Origin: Legionella micdadei | Lineage (GTDB): Bacteria; Pseudomonadota; Gammaproteobacteria; Legionellales; Legionellaceae | Length of the DNA stretch: 64,000 nt | Reading direction: 5' to 3' | NCBI RefSeq assembly: GCF_000953635.1 | Contig: NZ_LN614830.1 | Location: 2,533,001-2,597,000 of the forward strand | In this document: in pieces, positions 58,901 to 64,000 of the stretch | How positions within the stretch are numbered: position 1 is the first letter of the stretch | Layout of the letters: each line of letters opens with the position of its first letter | The notes under the pieces: model-generated | Told to the model about the DNA's origin: nothing | What the model saw: only the letters and a program-made list of their open reading frames with translations | Databases searched by the model: none | Made by a program: the position numbers and the translations under genes

Positions 58901-58930
58901 ATTATAAACTATTTGTTAAAAAATGATCAA
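58901..58930 (-). promoter_or_regulatory. Promoter of the F-box/RCC1 gene
   Basis: On the minus strand TTGATC (58925-58930) and TATAAT (58901-58906) are separated by 18 bases. The -35 overlaps the stop codon of the upstream gene, so the RCC1 gene can be transcribed on its own. Confidence 0.6.
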
Positions 58931-60522
58931 AGAGTCTTACCTAATGTATTTTCTTGGCTAAATTCATGCTCAATATTGGTATCTAATGACTTAACTATTT
59001 TGTTAATTAGCGGGGAATCGATTTTATCAACATCTCCTACACCACTTATGTTTTTGGAAACATATTTTTTCCAATAACCTGCAGCGGATTTATTAAAAAT
59101 GGCCACAAAGGATTCGTCAGGAATAGAAGCCGTCCCTCGCCATTTATAACGTTCGCCATCTTTTTCTATTGCACGGGCATGCATCGCAAGTGTTGCGAGT
59201 TGGATTGCCGTTCCCGGCTCTATCTCTTTTGACTTAACAGAGTCAATGAGGGTTTTTGCTAATTCCTTTTTAGTTTGATTGTGCAAAGAATTATCAGCAT
59301 AGTCCATTAGATCAGTGAGAAATTCAATGACTATTCGCTGTGGTTTAGATAATTTTTCTTCACTTTGTGCTCTTGAGCCAGAGAAAAAGCCCCTTGCTAA
59401 AGCACTGCTTAACTCTTGACTAAGTGATTGGCTTGCTGAGCTCGCCTTTTTAATTGATACAACCGGGGCTTCACTGTCATAGCAACATTCTAAATTAGTT
59501 GTCATTCCAGGATAGGGGTAGTTTTCTTCAGTAAAAATCCCATAGGTCTGCCCATATCCCATTGCTACAGCCCAAGGATCCACAATAAGACAATTAGACA
59601 AATCAGTTAAATCATCTGATTTATGGCCAACTAAAAGGAACGTGTGCGATCCTAAACTTTGATTATGACTTACTATTTTTATTCCCATCTTTGGCAATTT
59701 ACCTTCATCCATTAAGGTTAGAAGATGATCAGCAGCTAATTGTGCAAAAGTATGGCATGCCCCCATCTTCATTGTTTTTACTTTAGACGCAGTCTCTGCA
59801 ATTGAACTTCGATCATAATTTTCTTGAGCGCCCATGCCGCCCATCACTTTAGGGCCGTAATATTCTTTCTTTGATTTTTCAATAACTAGCTCTTTCATAT
59901 CTGGATTTATACATTGCGGAAATCGCAAAGCATCCATTGAACCATAGGTATCGGCCCGCAATTGGTACATATAAGAAGTGAGCGGAGTGTAAATCAAGCC
60001 AAGATTAACAGTGTCTTCATGAACTGAGGGTAGATTTTTAAATTTTGGATCATTGATAACGATCGCTAAAATTTGACGATCGTGAGCTGAAAGATCAGGG
60101 TTATTAAAAATATAATCTTGGGGATCTTTCAGAAATAAATTTAACTTCGAATTATTATTGATGATACCAAAGAACTTACCCATGTGGCCTATAAAGGTTT
60201 GCGATGGAATTTCTTCATTCTTAGCTAAAAAAATTGCTAATTTTTTCAGTTTTTCTTCAAGAGAATAATCTTGGTTATTCCAAGTATCTTTTACCCATTT
60301 TTTATCATCTTCCGATGTTAGCTTTCCATAAAGAGTTTTGAACAATTCTCGAACTGAATCTCTATCAATAACCGATTCATTTGAACAAGATTCAACAATT
60401 TTAGTAAAATATTTATTGATTATTTCTTGCTTTTCAAGCTGCATTAATTGGTGGACTTCTTTAATTAGATCATCCAATTTTTCACTTGATATTTGCGGTT
60501 TTCCTTCAGTTCTGGTTTTCAT
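58927..60522 (-). CDS. Candidate Cys-His-Asp (papain/transglutaminase-like) enzyme, probable effector
   Basis: 531 residues, no signal peptide or membrane segment. The middle carries Cys256 in KMGACHTFAQLAADHLL, His293 in GSHTFLLVGH and Asp315 in CLIVDPWAVAMG. This is the order and spacing of cysteine proteases and acyltransferases of the papain/transglutaminase fold, including the C58 (YopT/AvrPphB) type. The N-terminal 250 residues and a C-terminal helical region (380-531) have no recognised domain. A strong PmrA-box match lies 70-90 bases upstream. The fold and activity are predictions from pattern only. Confidence 0.7.
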   Translation of the reverse strand: MKTRTEGKPQISSEKLDDLIKEVHQLMQLEKQEIINKYFTKIVESCSNESVIDRDSVRELFKTLYGKLTSEDDKKWVKDTWNNQDYSLEEKLKKLAIFLAKNEEIPSQTFIGHMGKFFGIINNNSKLNLFLKDPQDYIFNNPDLSAHDRQILAIVINDPKFKNLPSVHEDTVNLGLIYTPLTSYMYQLRADTYGSMDALRFPQCINPDMKELVIEKSKKEYYGPKVMGGMGAQENYDRSSIAETASKVKTMKMGACHTFAQLAADHLLTLMDEGKLPKMGIKIVSHNQSLGSHTFLLVGHKSDDLTDLSNCLIVDPWAVAMGYGQTYGIFTEENYPYPGMTTNLECCYDSEAPVVSIKKASSASQSLSQELSSALARGFFSGSRAQSEEKLSKPQRIVIEFLTDLMDYADNSLHNQTKKELAKTLIDSVKSKEIEPGTAIQLATLAMHARAIEKDGERYKWRGTASIPDESFVAIFNKSAAGYWKKYVSKNISGVGDVDKIDSPLINKIVKSLDTNIEHEFSQENTLGKTL

Positions 60523-60591
60523 TTACACGGCTCTTTCGATAAACTTTATTAGTTTCAGTATATCGAAAGAAAATTAAGGTAAACTTACTTG

Positions 60592-60611
60592 ATTATTAAG
60601 GAAATATTAAC
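60592..60611 (-). promoter_or_regulatory. PmrA-box match upstream of the Cys-His-Asp gene
   Basis: On the minus strand GTTAATATT and CTTAATAAT are separated by two bases. Each half differs from the reported Legionella PmrA consensus (cTTAATatT) at one position, 16 of 18 in all. It lies 70-90 bases before the start codon. PmrA directly activates many Dot/Icm effector genes in L. pneumophila. Confidence 0.65.
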
Positions 60612-60699
60612 AAAATTAACTCATGAAAATTTCGATGCGATTATATATGGAAAATGATCTAAAAAGGATTGATAGGGTTCGTTATCTATCTTGCTGAAT

Positions 60700-61293
60700 T
60701 CACGGCAATAATGCGCCTAATCCTCTTAAAAAACTAAGCAACCTCTTTCTAAGCCAATCATGAAGAGAGCCATTCCCGATTAAAGCCCATTGTAAAATTG
60801 CACCTTGCCATAACGCTTCCATATCCCAAACAAGGTTACCCGTTGAAATTATCTTTGGCAGTTCGCCATTTTTGATTGCTAAATCAAGTAGAGATTTAAT
60901 TTTTTTTCTGCGAATTTCAAAATATTCCCTTGTTATTTGATTGAGTTTTTTTTCAATAATATCCAACTTTAGAATATCCAGACCATTTGCAACGTCTTCA
61001 GGCTTAACAAAAACAAGACTTAGATCGAGATACGTGGTGATGATTTGTTGGATTGATGTCTCTGCTAAAGCATTATTACTATCCAATTTTTCAGCCAACT
61101 TTTTATTCGCTAATTCCAATGCCTTATTTAAAATTTCTTTTTTTGACCCAAACCGTTGTATTAAAGTAGCGGGGGAAAGTTTTGTTTGACGGCTTAAATC
61201 TTCAAGGCTAAATTGTGCAGCTCCGATCCTCGTTATGATGTCTAAGATAATGGTTAATACTGCTTCGTCCGAAATTTTTTTTATCCTCGCCAT
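60700..61293 (-). CDS. TetR family transcriptional regulator
   Basis: 197 residues. The N-terminal helix-turn-helix is typical (FSLEDLSRQTKLSPATLIQRFGSKKEIL), followed by an all-helical ligand domain. It starts directly after the stop of the hemerythrin-like gene, so the pair is one operon and the regulator probably binds the palindrome at its promoter. The ligand is unknown. An aromatic-rich pocket segment (WDMEALWQGAILQWALIG) lies near residue 155. Confidence 0.9.
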   Translation of the reverse strand: MARIKKISDEAVLTIILDIITRIGAAQFSLEDLSRQTKLSPATLIQRFGSKKEILNKALELANKKLAEKLDSNNALAETSIQQIITTYLDLSLVFVKPEDVANGLDILKLDIIEKKLNQITREYFEIRRKKIKSLLDLAIKNGELPKIISTGNLVWDMEALWQGAILQWALIGNGSLHDWLRKRLLSFLRGLGALLP

Positions 61294-61968
61294 TTAACCC
61301 CCAACTTCTGACAGCTTTTTAATTAGTTTATCTTTATCGATAGGCGCTAGTTGTCTACTGATCCCTTCCCAAGCTATATTAAATTTTTCTGGCTCAAATT
61401 CTTTAATATCCCTTAAGAAAACCAACTTATCATCAAAATTCATATGCGGAAATAACACTTCCATCATGTGAATCATGTGCTCTGGGAGCATCTCGCAATA
61501 ACTTCGGGCATCAATTGCCCTAATTTCATTATCTGTTAGCCATTTTTGCAACTCCGGCATAAGTACACGCTCTTCATAATCAAAATGCTGGAGATTCTCG
61601 CTAAAAAAATTCCTTAGACTTAAATAGATTTCGTACCCTTGATAATTTATTTCATTTTCATCATTTAAACTGCATTCAATGACAGCAAATTTTTCCTCAA
61701 TCCGCTCAAAAAACTCATGCTGATGACAATGATCCTCTGCCGCCTTTTGGTAAAGCGCCGAACCTTTCTCTTGCAAAATCAAATGAATTCTACTCTCTTC
61801 ATAGTCAGCGTGAGAAATTAAGAGCAATTTTAATTCATTAATTTCTATTTTGATTCTGAGCAACTCTTGATGGGAACAGAAGTTAGCTTTTGCTACTTTT
61901 TGCAAGAGATTAGTGAACACATAAAAAATATATTTATGTTCTCGGAATAATCGATAACGTTTACCCAT
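61294..61968 (-). CDS. Hemerythrin-like (HHE) domain protein
   Basis: 224 residues, four-helix-bundle type. Likely metal ligands lie in FREHKYIF, LISHADYEESRIH, EDHCHQHEFFERIEE, LQHFDYEERVLMPEL and MLPEHMIHMM. HHE proteins bind a non-heme di-iron centre and often sense or detoxify oxygen, nitric oxide or peroxide. I chose the ATG at 61968 (MGKRYRLFREHK) because an in-frame ATG at 62001 lies inside the -10 box and could not be translated from that promoter. Regulated by the TetR gene next to it, by inference. Confidence 0.8.
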   Translation of the reverse strand: MGKRYRLFREHKYIFYVFTNLLQKVAKANFCSHQELLRIKIEINELKLLLISHADYEESRIHLILQEKGSALYQKAAEDHCHQHEFFERIEEKFAVIECSLNDENEINYQGYEIYLSLRNFFSENLQHFDYEERVLMPELQKWLTDNEIRAIDARSYCEMLPEHMIHMMEVLFPHMNFDDKLVFLRDIKEFEPEKFNIAWEGISRQLAPIDKDKLIKKLSEVGG

Positions 61969-61983
61969 AGAAAGTACTTCACA

Positions 61984-62028
61984 ATATAAATAAACGTTCA
62001 TTTATATATTAATTTCTTTTTTTGTCAA
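61984..62028 (-). promoter_or_regulatory. Consensus promoter overlapped by a TetR-type operator
   Basis: On the minus strand TTGACA (62023-62028) and TATAAA (62001-62006) are 16 bases apart. A 24-base palindrome at 61984-62007, with halves ATATAAATgAAC and GTTtATTTATAT on that strand, covers the -10 and the start site; only one symmetric pair is mismatched. Repressor binding would block polymerase. The TetR protein of the same operon is the obvious candidate. Confidence 0.7.
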
Positions 62029-62115
62029 CACACCTTAATCGGAATTTTATTGGTTATCGTCAGATAATTAGCTATAGTTGATGCGATGTACAACAAGTGC
62101 TAAGGGATTTAAACT

Positions 62116-62676
62116 GTGACTAAAAGGATTATATTCATTCCAGGCAACAGCGGGGGCTCCCCAAGGGATAATTGGTTCCCAAGCGTGAAGAAAGAATTAG
62201 AAGGCTTTGGGCTAAACGTTATTGCGGAAGAATTCCCTGATAATGATCTTGCACGCGCTTCCTTCTGGATCCCTTTTTTACTAAATGAATTACAAGCCGA
62301 TGAAAATACCCTACTTGTTGGCCACTCATCAGGGGCAATTGCAGCCATGAGGTTTGCCGAAAAATATCCCTTACTAGGTTCAGTATTAGTCGGCGCTTAT
62401 TATACTGATTTAAACATGGAGAAAGAAAAGTTATCTGGTTATTTTGATTCCCCGTGGAATTGGAACAATATCCGAAATAATCAGCAATGGATTACTTTAT
62501 TTGCCTCACAAGATGATCCCTGGATTTCAATCGATGAACCGCGATTTATCCATAAACAGCTTAATTGTGAATACCATGAATACACCAACCAAGGTCATTT
62601 TGGTGGTGATTATGAGAAGCTTACTTTTCCGGAATTATCGCTAGCTATTAGGCGGAATTTGGGTATGGCCCTGTAA
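62116..62676 (+). CDS. RBBP9/YdeN-like alpha/beta hydrolase
   Basis: 186 residues. Starts IIFIPGNSGGSPRDNWFPSVKKEL, has the nucleophile motif GHSSGAIAAMR (Ser at about residue 77) and near the end YHEYTNQGHFGG with the catalytic His. RBBP9-type serine hydrolases are small cytosolic enzymes with poorly known substrates. It starts with GTG, with AAGGGA eight bases upstream. It is divergent from the hemerythrin operon and might share its operator. Confidence 0.85.
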   Translation: MTKRIIFIPGNSGGSPRDNWFPSVKKELEGFGLNVIAEEFPDNDLARASFWIPFLLNELQADENTLLVGHSSGAIAAMRFAEKYPLLGSVLVGAYYTDLNMEKEKLSGYFDSPWNWNNIRNNQQWITLFASQDDPWISIDEPRFIHKQLNCEYHEYTNQGHFGGDYEKLTFPELSLAIRRNLGMAL

Positions 62677-62774
62677 CCAATCCACTAAACTGCCGCCTCC
62701 CATTAATTTTCTCTGTGCTGGAAAAATAAAGCCGATAAAAATAACAACTTTCTCTCGGTCACTAGATTCCCCCT

Positions 62775-62822
62775 CTCACCTGCCATCTCCCCCTACTTCG
62801 AGAACGGGAGATGGCAGGTGAG
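62775..62822. other. Perfect 17-bp inverted repeat in a 311-base gap
   Basis: CTCACCTGCCATCTCCC and GGGAGATGGCAGGTGAG are exactly complementary, with a 14-base loop. It lies between the RBBP9-like gene and the XRE-like gene and has no T tract, so a mobile or structural palindrome is as likely as a terminator. Nothing else is seen in the gap except the AT-rich upstream region of the next gene. Confidence 0.65.
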
Positions 62823-62987
62823 GCATTTATACAACAATCCCAAATAAACCGAATGTCGACCTTTGATGCAAAAAAGTAGTTTTGATTTTTTGTCCTGTAC
62901 AGAAATTAATTTTTTTTTCTATTTTGCATTTAAGCAATTGTTAATGTTCTATGCTTTAAACTAATAAAAAATTAAAGGAGGTGGGTT

Positions 62988-63230
62988 ATGAGTAACAAAC
63001 AATTATCTGAACGCTTAAATAAAGAGCTAGACGCGATTGGGGTACCTGGCTTAATGGATGAACGTATTCAAATTTGCTCCAAACTATTCAGGCTACCTAA
63101 ATTTAAAGCTGAAGCTTTATTGAATGGTGTTGCCGTTGATCCTATATCCATGGAAAAAGTCGCTGAGGAACTTGAAGTAAGTGTGGATTGGCTATTAGGT
63201 CAAAAGAAAGATAAGAAGGAAAGGCATTAG
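62988..63230 (+). CDS. Small XRE-like helix-turn-helix protein
   Basis: 80 residues. The end (SMEKVAEELEVSVDWLLGQ) is the hallmark of Cro/CI-type domains, which usually finish with VSVDWLLxG. The recognition part (KLFRLPKFKAEALLNG) is more divergent. It may bind DNA alone. An ideal AAAGGAGG precedes the ATG. No phage genes are nearby. A terminator overlaps its stop codon. Confidence 0.7.
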   Translation: MSNKQLSERLNKELDAIGVPGLMDERIQICSKLFRLPKFKAEALLNGVAVDPISMEKVAEELEVSVDWLLGQKKDKKERH

Positions 63231-63255
63231 GCAAAGATAACCCTTTGCCTAATGC
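63224..63255 (+). terminator. Hairpin overlapping the stop of the XRE-like gene
   Basis: GCATTAGGCAAAG and CTTTGCCTAATGC form a perfect 13-bp stem with a 6-base loop; the stop codon lies in the first arm. No strong T tract follows. Confidence 0.65.
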
Positions 63256-63446
63256 AGGATATCAAAGTTGCATACCTTGTTTAAATACATCTCAAGAACT
63301 TCTGTAGGCTCATAAAAGCCGGATTGTGGCGCAATGTGATTTCCATTAGAGCATTTATTTTCCTTAGGATATTGGGGTCTGATTCCAGATATCTGTTAAT
63401 TTGCTGATAACTAACTCTTTTTATAACCCGCAATCAAGAAATAGTA

Positions 63447-63470
63447 AATCCGCGTGGAAACACGCGGATT
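63447..63470 (-). terminator. Terminator after the Sel1-repeat gene
   Basis: AATCCGCGTG and CACGCGGATT form a perfect 10-bp stem with a 4-base loop, 20 bases after the minus-strand stop, followed on that strand by a T-rich stretch. Confidence 0.85.
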
Positions 63471-63490
63471 GTGCAGGGGTTCATACAGAA

Positions 63491-64000
63491 TTACTCAGTT
63501 TTGCTACGCTCATTATAGACTAAAGACAGCGAAGAAGATTGTTGGTTTAATTGCTCATATGCCCTTTTTGCAGGCGTGTACTGTGGAAAACGGGTCATCA
63601 AGCGTTTTAAGATTCTCCTTGATAAATCTTCATCCCCACGGTTCCATTCACTTAAGGCATCGAAGTACATTAAATCAGCAGGTTGTTGCCCGGCCAAAAC
63701 AGGTGTTTGATTGACGGGAATTGATTCAATAAAGCTGATTCTTTCTTGTTGTTGGGCATCAAGCCATTGCAACATTTTACGTGCCTGTAAGCTGCCATTT
63801 TCACTTGCTTGTTGCAATAAACGCTTGCCCTCTTCTGACTTGCGCTCTGGTGCATTATTAAATGACATCAGGGCCAGTTGGTATTGGGCATACGCATTAT
63901 TGTTTGCTGCCAACTCACCATAGAGTTGTTTTGCTTGCTCACCGTCTTGGTTTACCCCTAATCCATATTGATACATCCTTGCAAGGGCAAGCTTGGCTTT
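63491..64000 (-). CDS. Sel1-repeat protein, possibly EnhC-like (5' part outside the window)
   Basis: 170 codons are open from the right edge to the stop. The first visible residues AKLALARMYQYGLGVNQDGEQAKQLYGELA and the next AQYQLALMSFNNAPERKSEEGKRLLQQASENG are Sel1/TPR-type repeats. After them comes a C-terminal helical region (SEWNRGDEDLSRRILKRLMTRFPQYTPAKRAYEQLNQ). In Legionella, EnhC and LpnE are large Sel1-repeat proteins linked to host interaction and cell-wall turnover; the end resembles EnhC in kind, but I cannot confirm it. Confidence 0.8.
   Translation of the reverse strand, partial: KAKLALARMYQYGLGVNQDGEQAKQLYGELAANNNAYAQYQLALMSFNNAPERKSEEGKRLLQQASENGSLQARKMLQWLDAQQQERISFIESIPVNQTPVLAGQQPADLMYFDALSEWNRGDEDLSRRILKRLMTRFPQYTPAKRAYEQLNQQSSSLSLVYNERSKTE

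Noticed and set aside
1-64000. tRNA, rRNA, CRISPR arrays and riboswitches
   Set aside because: Scanned by eye for T-arm motifs, repeated spacers and leader structures; none seen, though a covariance search was not possible.

Overview
The window is almost certainly chromosomal DNA of a Legionella species (Gammaproteobacteria). Housekeeping genes are of ordinary gammaproteobacterial type (glnE, valS, proS, glyA-nrdR-nusB-thiL-pgpA, kbl-tdh, tolC, ttcA, ettA, cfa). They are interleaved with genes typical of Legionella accessory content: a PHYHD1-like eukaryotic-type dioxygenase, a DotI/IcmL-domain protein, an ankyrin-type protein, an F-box/RCC1 protein, a protein with a Cys-His-Asp catalytic pattern, very long repeat or coiled-coil proteins, and a Sel1-repeat protein at the right edge. 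The species cannot be told from the sequence alone.

Layout. 1-3.1 kb: the end of a PHYHD1-like gene and glnE. 3.3-9.9 kb: an alpha/beta hydrolase, a 1414-residue protein built of eight ~157-residue repeats, a periplasmic solute-binding protein and a small membrane protein. 10-16.5 kb, all on the minus strand: glyA-nrdR-nusB-thiL, then pgpA and an AI-2E-type permease, plus two small exported proteins. 16.8-25.8 kb, plus strand: an RND adaptor and pump, valS and cfa. 25.8-30.5 kb, minus strand: an SDR, hutI, a DUF3298-type exported protein and an OPT transporter. 30.7-38 kb: the IcmL-domain protein, then an outer-membrane barrel, an L,D-transpeptidase lipoprotein, ettA and the threonine-degradation pair kbl-tdh. 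38.2-43.7 kb, plus strand: pcm-like gene, tolC, ttcA and a SulP/carbonic-anhydrase fusion. 43.8-49.3 kb: an unknown helical protein, a TrmB-type regulator divergent from a phosphoribosyltransferase and a TauE permease, an ankyrin-type protein and a LysR regulator. 49.4-51.1 kb: proS.

51.1-62 kb is the most accessory part. It holds a decayed IS66 transposase, a large coiled-coil protein with a membrane hairpin and a small coiled-coil partner. After a dipeptide-type ABC ATPase and csiV come an F-box/RCC1 protein and a Cys-His-Asp protein; the latter is preceded by a 16/18 match to the Legionella PmrA box. A hemerythrin-like/TetR pair follows, with a strong palindrome over its promoter. 62-64 kb holds a small hydrolase, a small XRE-like protein and the 3' end of a Sel1-repeat gene.

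The main candidates for undescribed biology are the eight-repeat giant protein, the F-box/RCC1 protein with a tripled Trp-Glu-Glu tail, the PmrA-box-linked Cys-His-Asp protein, and the 51-55 kb island. A dispersed ~80-90 bp repeat family occurs at four intergenic sites. I saw no tRNA, rRNA or CRISPR. All functional assignments come from reading motifs; no database search was run.
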